Below are positions 14,341-26,627 of a stretch of DNA of 64,000 nt, piece after piece. The DNA is from Gorsachius magnificus (taxonomy: Eukaryota > Chordata > Aves > Pelecaniformes > Ardeidae). The translations under genes were made by a program, and so were the position numbers. The notes under the pieces were generated by a model, which worked only from the letters and a program-made list of their open reading frames with translations, did no database searches and was not told the DNA's origin. How positions within the stretch are numbered: position 1 is the first letter of the stretch; each line of letters begins with the position of its first letter. The DNA lies in contig CM067081.1 in the NCBI GenBank assembly GCA_034008185.1, positions 80,744,765 through 80,808,764 of the forward strand. The letters run 5' to 3'.

Positions 14341-15656
14341 TATTAATGTGTGTATGCTTATTGGAAAAAAAACATGTATTAAATTTACAGTTCTAGCTTA
14401 CAGATTTTAGGCAAATCAACAGTGAGGGTCCTGCGCAACCTTAGTTCTGTTCTTTTGTGCTAATACTGTCTGATGCAGTCTGCACTAACAGTGCTGCACA
14501 AGATTATTTCCGTGGTATCTCTATCATTGAGCTCCCTTTTGCAAGGCTGATTCAAACTGAAGAGATTCATAGGTACTCGCTATAATGATAATAACAAGAT
14601 TCAGGAAGTATTTTTAATAGGAACTGTTAACTTAGATCATAATTATAAGGATTGCTGGATAATATATGACTCTCCAAGTCACAAAAACATTTTTTAGTTG
14701 TCTTCAGAAAACACCTCTGAAACCAAACCCACATTCCAGCAAGTCTGGCTTGATTTCAAGCCTCAAGGCAACATTTCTAGCTTCTCTCTTTTGTCCCTTT
14801 TCTCCCACCTCTGACTTCACAGATAAATAACCTCACAAGGGAACCCTAAACAGGAGGTGAGAGTGGGCTAAGAGGAGTCTGGGGGAACCAGAGAAGAGCA
14901 TGGTCTGAGAGGGAGGACTGTGCAGAAAGGAAATGAGGCATTTCTTAAGCTGGTCTGGTTCTCCAAGCCCTTTCCTAGCGCCAGCCCTGGGAGACAGGCC
15001 GTGGCATCCTCCGCTGCTCTCAACAGTCCTCACCTTGTGCTGCTCAACAGTTACAACGTTGTGTTCTGCTGGACCACTTGGGCTGGCAGTAGCTTTTTGC
15101 TTTGTAAGCAAACAAGCTGTGCTTGCTTTTCCTTCTTTGATTTGAAATAAATATCATTTTAATTTTGAATACAAATAAAACTTAACATAGAAAAAATGTG
15201 CTTGCAGATGCCGAGACATGCCCCATGGCTCTATTAACTTTTTTGCACTTTCCCTGCAGAAGTTGTTTCTGTCAATTTATTTTCATTTCAACTGAGCAAA
15301 ATGGGAAGGAAAAAGCAGGTTGACACAGATGGTTGTCAGCAAAGTGATGACTGCAGCTGAGAATGTGTGTACAAAAATATACAGCTTGCTAAACTGTGTA
15401 TTGTTTAGCTTCCACGTGTATCAAATGTCAAAAGAAATAAAATTTGGAGAATATATTTAGTACTCTGTTTTTAAGGTTTGTTAAAATTATTGTTGCAAAA
15501 TGTAGGGTGGTCATATGTAAAGGATTTACAGTGCAGAAAACAGAAAATGGAACAAATTCTGCATCCAAAACTTCTAAAAACAGAACAAAGAATAGCCTCT
15601 TGAATGCAAAGCTAAGCCCCTAAATAAGTGATCTTGAGAGTTATCTGGGTCTTTTA

Positions 15657-15692
15657 TAAGTGCTGAGCACCCACAGTCCTACTGAGGTCACC
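15657..15692. repeat. Possible old amniote repeat scrap
   Basis: The string AAGTGCTGAGCACCCACAG followed by TCCTACTGAGGTCA resembles a widespread old archosaur and turtle repeat whose core reads 'gtgctgagcacccgcag...cccattgaagtca'. The match is from memory and covers only about 36 bases. Confidence 0.35.
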
Positions 15693-15949
15693 CAGAGAGT
15701 GACCACTGTATTTGAAAGTCAGACTATTCATTTAAAGGTCTGAATGCAGATTTTTGAACACTACCTTTAGGCTTCTGGTTTTAAAGAACCTCTTGGATCA
15801 CACAGATGACTACAACATTGTGCTTTAATACACCAGGTAAACTTAGTCACAAGAAAAATTTAAAATAAGCTAAAATAGTATTCCTCAAGTTTGTTGGTGT
15901 TCTGCCAACTTCAAGGTGGGGGCACTGTCCACACTGGAAAGCCGCAGCA

Positions 15950-16140
15950 TTTTAACTACCATTGATCTTATTTTAACTTAGATCTGTCTTGAACTAAGGC
16001 TAAGCCTAATGTAGACACACTCAAATCAATTGTAATGTTGCCTGTGTCAATTTAGCTAATTTAAATGTACATGCATTAGCAGATTGCATCAGTTCAACTA
16101 GATTGATCTTTAGATTGCTTTGTCTAAAATTGTGCCATTT
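15950..16140. repeat. Unassigned repeat-like segment
   Basis: The segment contains CTAAGCCTAATGTAGACAC and several TTAGATTG/TAGATTGATC blocks. It looks like worn interspersed-repeat sequence of DNA-transposon type, but I cannot assign a family and see no terminal repeats. Confidence 0.2.
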
Positions 16141-16229
16141 CTAGGGAGCCGAGGATTGCATTTGGAAGAGAGAGCTGCCAAAGCTACTTACCTTCCTCCT
16201 ACCTGCCAGCTCTGCACAGTACTACCCCA

Positions 16230-16280
16230 ATCAGTTGATAAATATATATCTCAACTGATAAATATATATATCAACTGATA
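16230..16280. repeat. AT-rich tandem and inverted repeat
   Basis: A unit of about 22-24 bp, ending in CAACTGATAAATATATAT, is repeated with small changes. The outer arms ATCAGTTGAT (16230-16239) and ATCAACTGAT (16270-16279) are perfect reverse complements, so the block is also an imperfect hairpin with an AT-rich centre. Confidence 0.85.
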
Positions 16281-16344
16281 CTCATAAAACTGTGCTAGAA
16301 TTTCCTGAACGTTCCCAGGAGAAAAGCCATTGAGTTACACACAT

Positions 16345-16400
16345 TACCACTGCAATTCTACTGAGATTAGTTAAATTTTACCAAGCATAAATTTGGACCA
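16345..16400. repeat. Possible old amniote interspersed repeat scrap
   Basis: The segment reads like a decayed copy of the amniote repeat 'attcc/tactgagattagtggagtta...tttacaccagcataaat...aatttggccca'. The matching parts are TCTACTGAGATTAGTTAAA, TTTTACCAAGCATAAA and TTTGGACCA. Family name uncertain. Confidence 0.4.
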
Positions 16401-18717
16401 TAGCAGACATAAATCATTGTCACCATGTGTTTTAGAATCAGAATTCAGGTAAATAAATCAGTGATGACTTCTGAATGTTTGAAATTCTTTGTCTTCTTGA
16501 ACTGCTGCCTCTATGAACTCCAAAGAAGACTGACAACCAAGCGTAAACTAATTTTAAATTGCATGTCCTTTCCCTACCAGCTTTCAGAGCAATGTAATCT
16601 CACCCTCATTCTAGTGGGGTAAAAAACAGGTACAGAAAATAAGTGTGAGATAATGAATTTCTCTTACTTTGCCTGATCATTAATAAATGAGGTTATTTTC
16701 CTCCTTGACTCTTGGAATTAGATGTGACACAACACCTTAACACAATCAGTTTGTTCTGAAACCCTGATAATAGGAACCCATCTGCTTAGAAACATAAAGG
16801 AGAATTCATTATATGCTCAGTAATTACTTTCAATGCAACATAAAGAGATTGCATGCACAGCTTCTTAGAGTTAAACATGCTGTGAGAAAGAACACCTTGA
16901 TGTGCAGGAGTAAGAGGAGTTCAAAAAGGCGATAGCTAATAATGACATTTAAAGATTTTTACAAGAAAAATGTATATTGTGCATTATTGTCCCCATCCCT
17001 AACTGCAGAGAAACCAAACAAACACCTTTGTGCAGGAGTTCCAAAAGGCTGCTCCTGAATACCTCCACTGAAGGCAATTATTTTCTGTATCTAGCTGTAT
17101 TAGGATGGACAATAACTTGTATAAAATGCACATTTTCCTATAAAAGAAGGAAGGATAAGATGTCAAATTTTGAGATCCAGGTCTGATGCCTAATCCTTGT
17201 GGCTTCCTCCCAAAGCTGGCAAAGCCTCAAAGTGCTGTGTCAGGAGGAAGATTTTGTACATGACTGAACACGAAGTGTTAAGGCCACATAAAGAATGGTA
17301 CTGTCAGGCTCCGGAGCAAACCTTTTCTGTTTCCTTGCTGGAAGAACAGTACCAAAGCCTTGAAGGATGAAGTGAAATGAGCTGGGTCGAGTGGTCAGAA
17401 GAAGTGACTGGAACTTAATCTGGGAGGAGGTGCAAAAGCAAAAATAATTCTTTGGTCTTCCTGACATACCATCCAGATGGTCCTCGCTAATTATATTTCC
17501 TCTTGTGGTTTTAGTTATCAAACATGTACAAATATTTACAGTGGACAAAAATACATCTTTGTTTAAATGTCACTTTTAAATTTTTTTTATCCTTTGAACA
17601 GTACAGTTCCAACACTTTTTTGATTATATTTTCACTTTATGAGCTGAAGTCCCCCAATTTTCTTTTCCCACTTCCATTTCATTTCTTTATGTCTTTCATT
17701 CTAATGAAACATGGCATGCTAAGAGGCCATTATTTTTGCAAATCAGGCTGGTTTTTAAACTGCCTAAATCTTCCTTTCAGCCAGGCATGAAGTTGCTAAG
17801 ACAATTAACATGCTTGAGGTTGAAGATACACTTCAGTGGTTTGTCAGATCAGGCCTTAAATATGAGCTTATGCCAATAAATTTAAGACACTCTTCTTTGA
17901 CTTGGCTCTTTACATCTAAGACTTCCATGCGCAGTAAAAACAAGAATATTCTGGATACAGTGCTGAAAGGATTTGCTGGAGGATTCTGTAGCAGCTAGAT
18001 TTTCCAAAAGATAATACCTTCTAAACATTATTAAATATCACTCTCCCAGAGGACTTACCTTTTGGGCACGTGTGGAATATAACTATTTGGCCTTAATAGA
18101 ACTCTCAGCCTAATGACATTTTTCCTTCTTTTCTCATTATGAAATAAAAGCTCCCACACTTGCTATAATTAAATATCCAATGACACTTTAAAAACAATAA
18201 TGTTAATGATAGATTCTTGACAAAACTTCAAGTATAAGCCTGTCTCCACTGAGATTGATGTTAAAGCTGCCACTGTCTTTCTTGGGGCCAGGATTTTGTT
18301 CTGATAAGGTCATTATGTTCTGCATATATAAATTCCTCTTGCATTTACAATTTTTATTGTCAAGGGGATGATCAGACTTCCACTAGGGTTGGTAGAAAGC
18401 CAATTTTTGTGTAAATTTGCCATGAGCAAATATATTACTTTGTCCAGGTGATTCTCTAAGGGCTACATACTTTCTACCCAGCCTTTCTTGTTCATGACCA
18501 CATCTGGGAGAAGCACACCAATGAGGTTCCCTTGAAGTGGCGAGGGGAAAAGTATCCTCAGGATGATAGATCTGGGGCAGGGGTGAGATGGAGGAAGGAA
18601 CCGCTATGAGAAGGCTTTACTGGGATAGTTTGCGTTTCTACTGGTCCTACAACTATGTCCTAGCAGGTTCCCCAGGACAGGTGACCTCCCCAGTCACAGG
18701 GCCCCCAAGGACTATGA
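16401..18717. other. Unique non-coding DNA
   Basis: No gene or clear mobile element is recognised. A repeat scrap at 18241-18300 has its own entry. The part just upstream of the CR1 (about 18480-18717) is GC-richer than its surroundings but has no recognisable identity. Confidence 0.5.
18241..18300. repeat. Possible old amniote repeat scrap
   Basis: TCCACTGAGATTGATGTTAA followed by GGGGCCAGGATTTTGTTCTG resembles the core and end of the same old repeat group seen at 14291 and 44451. Short and decayed. Confidence 0.3.
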
Positions 18718-18907
18718 GGATGGTGAGACACTGGAACAGAGAAGCTGTGGATGCCCCATCACTGGAAGTGTTCAATGTCAGGCTGGATGGGGTTTTAAGT
18801 AACCTGATCAAGTGAAAGATGCCTCTGCCCACAGCAGGGGGAATGGACTAGATGGTCTTTAAAGGTCCCTTCCAACCTAAATCATTCTGTGTTTCTATGA
18901 GTCTATA
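18718..18907 (+). mobile_element. CR1 LINE 3' end, short truncated copy
   Basis: This is the extreme 3' end of a chicken-repeat-1 retrotransposon. It begins in the last codons of ORF2, where one frame reads RHWNREAVDAPSLEVFN, corresponding to the conserved HWN...PSLEVFK tail of CR1 ORF2. It continues through the 3' untranslated region with CAGGGGG..TGGACTAGATG and GGTCCCTTCCAACCTAAATC, and ends in decayed copies of the 8-bp CR1 terminal repeat. Relative to the usual CR1 sequence a few bases are missing after GAACAG, where the family normally reads GTTGCCC. Severe 5' truncation is normal for CR1, and the fragment has no coding capacity. Confidence 0.92.
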
Positions 18908-21900
18908 ACTTCTCAGAGGTTCCCAGGACACAGCAGATCCCTTCTGCGCTGGTTCTGTGCACTGCCCCCATCCCTGTCCCCATCCAACTGCTTCCACCCT
19001 TGCTGCACACTTGCCTCCTCCACCTGCTCCACACCCCATCCCCAGACTCCTCTCACCTGGAGGACAAGTGCACGGACAAGAGGTGCAGATGCCTACATGC
19101 TTTGGGAGAGGAGGTGTGTTACAGGCAGCTTGAAAAGCACATATCTTGCCTGTGCCAGGGGACCTGCCTTTACCTTGGAGTTTACAGGATTCCTGGATGC
19201 TGTCTGTAGTGCAGCTGAAATTTTTGCTTAAAATTAAATGTGGTATAAATAGATTATTTATAACTAGTAACACTGAGCTCAGTATTTTTTCCAAACCCTT
19301 TAAAGAAATTCAGAAAGGCATGTGGTTGAAAACAACTTTCTACATTAATTGCTGCATTTTAATGCTGTTTGTTTTAAGATAAGCCCTATGAGTTTGTACA
19401 CTGTCACTCGGTGTAATCTGTTCTGCTATTAAATACAATTGAAGAAAACTTGTTAATAGATGAATGAGTTTCTAATATTAGCTAATATCAACTGTCGAGT
19501 TTGTCAGTCAGGAAGAATGATGGATGGCCACAGGGGGGTATTGGAGATATTGGGTATGCAAACTGTACTGCTATCTACTATGATTAAGTTTTATCTTACA
19601 TATTTCAGCATAAAAGTTTGCCTTGGTAGTTTCCTTATGTCAAATTAAAGAAACATGAAATATCACCTGTCTCTCTAGGGGTTTTTTCCTTTCTGTCAGT
19701 CCACCCAAACATTGTTTTAAAATACTATAATCTGAACTGCAAAAGTTGGCTAAATATAATAGATTGGCAACAGTTCTGGTTCTGAGCAAGGACTGCTAAA
19801 ATAACAGTAGAAACCAAAGCAGTACCTAGTAACTAGGTTTGGCCATGTGTATGGATTGCTTGAAGGATGCCTTAAGTATCAGACGTTTAACTCCCGTTAA
19901 ATCTCTGGTCCAATCTTTTATCTTCTTCTGTGACTGGTGTCAGTATGAATGACAGAAGAGAAAGAAGGGTATCAAAGCTGGAAATCATTCAGAGTATTAA
20001 TTACCTGTATGATATCTCCAACTCAGAGAAAATTTCCAGTTCCAAAAAAAGCTCATGATGTGGTAGAAAGAAAAATCCTAGGAGGACATTGTCAGCTCAC
20101 TGCCTAGGGAATTTAACTAGTAGGAATCAATAATCTAAATCCATCTGTGCCATTCTGAATATTTACTCCCTGAAGTTGGCTTAACAGAGATAAAACAAAA
20201 CCATGTGTAGGTTTCATCTTTTAAAAAGAAATAAATAGAGGTTTCCAACACCCAAAGGGCAAAATCCAGGCATACTTTAATAGTTTAGGAGCAGAGCCAA
20301 GTTCATAGTAATATGACTATGAGTTCCCCATATTCTGTTTCAAAAGCCTTTCATGCCAATTTATGAACTAAACAAAAATTTTAACATAACTTTAAGAAGT
20401 TAATTTGAGAATAAAATAACATTTGTGTTTGCAAGAATTTTTTCATCTAATTATTCAGGTCAAAACCATGTATATTTACTGGTTTAGAAGAAGTGTGACT
20501 GTGCTTCAGTCTGTCTCCCAGAGGCAGTGAAGCAAAGCTTTTCCTGCATCTGGATTGGAGCGGCTTTTTACCTGTTTCAACAAACGAATCAGATCCACTG
20601 GGAATCTAGACCAGTGGATATGGTGTTTTATCATAAGCTCATATGTCCTTGACAGATAATCACAAGAAAGATGACATTTCAAAACCAAAGTGTCTGCCAG
20701 TGAAGAACCTGCTTTATGAGGACTTCTTCCAATTCCCACCAACGCAGTGTGCATTTAGAGAATAAACGGTCTTTCAGCTTGTAAAATGTCATGAGGTCTC
20801 CCTCCATGGTTCTGCCAGTCCTTTCTGTGCTCAATTTTATTGTCTCAAGCAATTCTCCCCATTCAGGCACAGACCCATCAGACTCTTTTGGATGATCATT
20901 ACCTTCAGCTGTGACAGCAGACCACAATGTGCATCACAGAATTAGATTTTATTTTGTCTCATGTTGTCGCATAGCCTGACACATCAACATGTGTTCATTT
21001 AACTTAATTTATCATTCATTGTTTTTGGAATGGATGTTAGCAGGAAGTCAATACATATTTTATTATTATGGTCTTTAAAATCTTCAGGTCTGTGGTTCTG
21101 GTTCTGCCAGTCTGGCAATACACAACCCATCAGCAAACTTTTTGTCTTTTAAATTTTTAATCAGTTTCTAAATACCTTTTTTAATCCTTGATAAAGTAGT
21201 CTGGAATTCAGGGCTTCAGTCCTTAAAATTTCATCAAATATTAGTTTTGAAGCCTAAATTAGTTTTTCGTCCTATGGGAAATGTCTCATGTCCAGCTGCC
21301 ATGCTGCTATCACCATATATCAGAAGCAATCTGAGAAAATCACTCTTTCTTTTTTATTTTTTAGCACTGCAGTTATCAAAGGGAGTAATTTTACAACATT
21401 CCTTAAGATTCTGTGTAATCCTTCAAAAAAATACTTCCAATGTATCCATCAGGCCAATTATGAAATCAAACTCTTTGAGCCTGATACTGCCCTGCCTGTA
21501 GATCTGTGCCTCTCCCTCAGACTCAGGAGTTATGTTCATTTGCACTGGATCTCTTTCATGCTTTTCCCTGCAAAGATGAGAATATTGACAGAACGGGCAG
21601 CATCAACACATAATCTTTAATTTTCAAAGGGACCAATCCTTTTTCTACCTTTATACAGACAAATACATGAAGAGCTTCTTCAGGTACATATTCTGTGGTC
21701 AATAGTGCTGTAGGAATCATTTCAGTATTATCCATTATAAGCCTACCTGATGATTTTATAAATATAATAAGGGATAGTTTAAAATACCAAGCAATTGCAA
21801 GTTAACCCTGTGAGATATACAGACTTTAGAGAACTGTATCATACACCATCAGCATTATCAGTGGTAGCTTTGCTTTTTGGGGGGAGGGAGGGAAATACAG

Positions 21901-24900
21901 AAAGGTCAAAGACTAAATCACGGGGTTGCAGAGGGAGGTCAGTGGGGTCACAAGGATTTGCTGCTTTCACAAAGGACACTGCAATCAGTAATCTGCTGTC
22001 ATGCTGCATGTACTCTTTAAGCAAGTTTGACACTGATGCATGGGAAACAATCCTAGTAGGGAGCTAAGACAACAATTACTACAAACATTGAAAAGTACAC
22101 TGGAACTGTGATGATGTTAAAATAGAATTAACAACAAAAGCACTGTTCACTGTAGATGAAGTGCTATATATACAAAGGATACCAGAGCAAACTGACTTAA
22201 ATTATAAAATCAGCATCATTAGCATCACCACAATTCGAGGGAAAAGTTGGAAAACCAAGGAGCAGCCAGGACTAGGATCAGATAATGTGTACCTGAATGA
22301 GCATCCACCCATTTCATTTGTCTCATTAATCTAAATAGTTCGTCTCCCGCTAGCCACATCAACCCTAACAAAGTCAGATATATTGTTAGCAATGATATTT
22401 GAATAAGTAAATCAGAATCGATATGAGGGCTCATATTTGGAGCTAAAAATGTGGTGGGTTTGCATGACTGGTTTCAAATGGACAAGGTTAGATCAGCCAC
22501 GAGAGCTTGGGCTGCCCCATCCCCCCAGCCCAGCGCTAATTGCAGCCCAGCCATTAGGGTTTTAGTAAAGTGATGGGGTAGAAGGAGTCAGTGCTTCCCT
22601 GAGTGGCCCACCCTGCACACTGCCCACCCCAGCCTGGGTCATCCTTCAAGTCCCTGTCCAAATGGGCTTTTAGCCTAATGGTGACTCTTACTTCTTACAT
22701 CACAGATATAAATACTCACCTGAGCTGAATTCATCTACCCAGATGAAGCCCTGTATTTAAACACCAAGCTATCTGGATGTAAATGTGTTTATTCTACCTC
22801 CTTCTCTTTTTTTTACCTCTTTGAAGAATGAAACATTTCTACAGACATTTGCTCAGACTCCCCTGTTGACACATTGCTCTACCATGTGTCACACCAGTAT
22901 CTTGTAATGTTGGTACGACTGTTGTCAGAAGTATGACATAGCATACACAGCTGAGAGGCGACAGTTGATCTGAAGAGCTGTAGACTTACATCCTTTGAGA
23001 GGAGAGTCTGAGAGCATTTTTCTTTCATTTATAACAAAAAAAAAAAAGAACTTAAAAAAATGTACACAGCATTCTGTGCTTATATATAAAAATATTAAGT
23101 GGTTTCTTCAACAGAGTATTCATGGGGGTTTGGTTCCCTTGTGAGATCAATGAAGCCTGAAAGCTGCCTGAAACCAGCTCAGAGCACGGGCTCAGACTGC
23201 CCAAAGGTGAGCGCCTGGGAAAAGCCCTGGAGAACTGACCCTGGGCATGTTTCCCATGAGGAGTGCGAAGGGCTGAAGGCCTGACCCCACAGAAGCCACT
23301 GGCTTTATCAGGGCTAAGATTTCTCTCTGATCTCTGCAATCAAATGGTTAGCTGGGGTTTTTTTAATCCCTTTTCTCTTTCTGGTAGTAAATTTCCAAAC
23401 TCTCCAAGTCCCTACAAGTATTTTAGACTAGGCTGCAGACTTTAAAATCAGCCTAACTAGCTCCCTATTTTTAGTCTGCAGAAGTGTGGATGCCTTTTTT
23501 TTTCATGTCAGATACTTTCATGGCTTAACGCTCCCAGTCAAAAACTGACACATCTCACTCTTACAGTTGCACAGATAAAATGAAAGAGTAGAAATCACAG
23601 CAAAGATTTGAGAGGGAGAGGGTCACTCTCTCTACCTCGTTGTTGCAGCAAAAAGGGTATTTGTATTGATTCTGCCCCTAAGAGTAATTGAATTAAAACA
23701 ATTTCACTCATCCCTATTCCCTCTTTTGTGAGCCCTATCGGATGCTCTCAGACATTTGATGCTGAGAAATTCACTTTGCACTGTTACTCAGCAGCACTCA
23801 AAATCCCTAACAATACCAGGCTGTAGCTGGGTGAAATCTGAAGCTGAATGCTTCAAGGGACCATTATTACTAATGGGCTTTTTTATTAGAAACTTTGAAA
23901 TCAAATAAAAATGGTAGGAATTTAAAGTGCAAGGAAGAGAGGCATTGAAGTTTGTGGGTATCATTAAAGAATAATACTACAGTTTTATGAGATACTTTGG
24001 TCAGGTTACAGCTCATCACAGAACAGGCACTGAGAATTTTCAAAAACATCCAAGTATCTCAGAAACATAACATAGGCTTCCAAGCTGAAATATGGCTTTA
24101 GCAGTCCAATTTAAACTATATGGTTAAAACCCACTGACCCCCATGCTGTAGTCTTGCTGCTCAGTGACAGGAGAAAATGCAAAAGGCTGGGAACAGCTAG
24201 GCTGCTGGAAATACCTCTTGAAAATATTTATCTGTCAATACCTATATGATCATTATCCTAAGAGACCCCATCTCAGCATGCAGCCTCAGCATCTCTGGCT
24301 CTGCACAAACGCCTACAAGGCAATAGTTCTCTGGAGGTCTTGGACTTAGACTTAAACAGAGTCTGGCATCTGAATCAGTGTGTGGTTCACTTTTGTGAGC
24401 CTAAAGGAGTTTCAGATACCCTTTAGGATATCTGTTTATGTGCTTGTAGTCCCAATTAAAGCTCCGTTACTCAGTACGTTTTAAAAATACGTAACAAAAG
24501 GCAGAGGTTCTTCAATTCAGGGGCCAGGTTATTGAATTTTGACTGTGTCAATAAGGAAAAGATATATTAGTGCAAAAGGTAACAGAGCTGAAAGGCTGTT
24601 ACCTCTTCACACAACCACTACGCATGGAGCTGTTAAGAACTAAATGATACAGAAACTGCCCTAAACCTCGCTCATATGGATGAGTAAAATAACACCCTCT
24701 TCGGTAATGCAGCTTGCATACTTCAGCAATACCAAGAAAAACAAGTTCTTACTTGTCATTTGTGAAAATTTGTAGTGATCCCAGACAGAAATGCACATTA
24801 CACAGCGGAGACTCTTTACCGCTACACTGTCATTGTTGCTTGGACAATATGTTCAAAAAATATTTCCCAAGACTACAAGTTCTATGTCATCCTGCTGTCT

Positions 24901-26184
24901 GTTTTTTTTCAAAACCAGGATGAAAAACTCTACCCTGTTATTAGAACTTCTCCTTCATAGGTGCAGGTATAATTATTGGAACCAAACTTGCATTTTCGCA
25001 GCCGCTCTGTAAATGCACATCATCTTGTCATTGTGAATAGATATGAAATGTATCGAGTTGTATTTATACCCTTCTTTCTGCAATTTAATATACCTACAGA
25101 AACGCCCTGCTGCAAGAATGTGAAGAACTTGTGAAAGGACATGAATCAGGCTGGTCCCAGCTGTTAAGAGCCCCATCAGACATACTGTACCCAGGGACCT
25201 GGAGAACACCCAGTAAGGGGAGAAATAACGTCATCTTCTGCAATGTATTTTTATTCTCTGGAGAAGGAATGGTTACTCCTATCTCTGAACTGGGAACCTC
25301 CAGCAGGTAATCTAGGCATCTTCAGGCCTACAATTGCCTCAATATCTACCCCAGGGCTCTTAACAGCAGGGTGCAGTTTGTTTATGTAGGCTTTGACTGG
25401 GGGAACTAGGTTTTGAAAAAGCCAGGAAGGTGACAGACTATATAGCACGCAGCCAATCTCATTTATGTGCTCGATCAATCCTTTCATCTCTTTCATGTTA
25501 TTTCATTCTGCCTACAATACATAAAATTGGAAAGAAATTAGAAACTGTACCATGCTTAGAAATTTTAAGATGCAACAATAGCAATATGGTGTCTAATAAC
25601 AGGGACACAGGAACATGATGTGAGCACAAGGTGTAACAAAACAATCTCACAATTTAGACAATGCTGTATAGATCATAAGGCTTTCTATTATAATTTTATA
25701 CTGGAAAGTGAATCTAACAATTCACTGCCAAATACAAAAAAAGTAAAATACTATTGATTAAGTGGCTGAAAATTTAAAAGGAAAAATAGATTTTTACATT
25801 TTTTATCATTTAAAATATTTGCATGGATATGTTCCCACTCACAGAGGTTCCTGGAGCTTATATAAACACCTACTTTGCTACTAAGTTTATTATCCATAAA
25901 AATCAGTTCCTTGGCTTGCAGAGGTGAAAGCTAAAGCATTCCTGAATCTACTTATCCTGCAGATTTTCAGATGTTCAGGCTGGTTTGTTTGCTTCCCCAG
26001 GCGGTACTGCATTCGCCTTCAGTAACTTGCGTACTCAGATTGGAAGATCTGACACAGGTTACAATAATAAATGTTGAAGAGTGATGACATGCATCTGGTG
26101 AGTTGCAGCGGGATTGCTTGGAATGGTTCTGGGTAGTTGATGTTGCCGCTGTATGATACCTCCAGCTACATTAATGTACAGAGT
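18908..26184. other. Unique non-coding DNA
   Basis: No gene is supported. The first 300 bases (about 18910-19210) are C-rich and hold a 148-codon open frame on the minus strand, which I consider chance because it has no domain and no plausible context. Around 22451 a TGTGGTGGGTTTGCATG string resembles an avian LTR end, but the resemblance stops after about 25 bases. The rest is AT-rich single-copy-looking sequence. Confidence 0.5.
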
Positions 26185-26445
26185 ATAAGAATGGCTGTAA
26201 CAGATCAGCCCAGAGCGTTACCTGGTCCGGTGGCCTGTCTCTGGCAGAAAGCAGCAGTGAGTAACGAGGAAAAATCTCCATCACACATGAAAGGCTAGGA
26301 CAGCCAGGATGTCACCCCTCAGCTTGCAGCAGTCAGTGTTTAAGGGACTGTGCTGGGCATGTTATATTTAATAACTGCTGTAACTTGTTCATGCTTTTGG
26401 CCTCCACAGATCCCAATGAAGAGTTGTATGGCTTCATTAGACTTG
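26185..26445 (+). mobile_element. Old archosaur-type LINE-like repeat remnant
   Basis: The segment follows the order of a repeat common in turtles, crocodilians and birds. It has a GATCAGCCCAGAGCGTTACC / GGTCCGGTGGCCTGTCTCTG block (family: 'gatcagacc...ggtccatctagtccggtatcctgtctctgacag'). A GGCTAGGACAGCCAGGATGT part lies in the middle. Near the end is a CTTTTGGCCTCCACAGATCC part (family: 'ttggccttcacaacatcc...gagttccacag'). The copy is heavily decayed. It probably belongs to the CR1/L3 group of LINEs, but that assignment is from memory only. Confidence 0.45.
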
Positions 26446-26605
26446 CTCAACATAAAAGGTGTTTTCTTTAGTTCTGTCTCAAGAGACATCATAATACTTC
26501 TTCTATGAGAAAAAGTGAGTTGTTGCTTATTAACCCCCTTCCTACTCTGTCATATTCCCCTTGCAGTCACCTTTTCCCAAGCCTAGAAGTCCTTCTTCTA
26601 GGACT

Positions 26606-26627
26606 CCCCCCCCCCCCCCCCCCCCCC
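26606..26627. repeat. Homopolymer of 22 cytosines
   Basis: An uninterrupted run of 22 C lies between GGACT and ATTCAG. The minus strand can form a G-quadruplex and the plus strand an i-motif. Its exact length is likely polymorphic and error-prone in sequencing. Confidence 0.95.

Noticed and set aside
18848..19294. 148-codon minus-strand open frame
   Set aside because: It overlaps the CR1 tail and a C-rich stretch; no domain recognised.
22451..22700. Possible further LTR start (TGTGGTGGGTTTGCATG) resembling the sense start of the ERVK-like LTR
   Set aside because: Similarity fades after about 25 bases and no matching end or duplication is visible.
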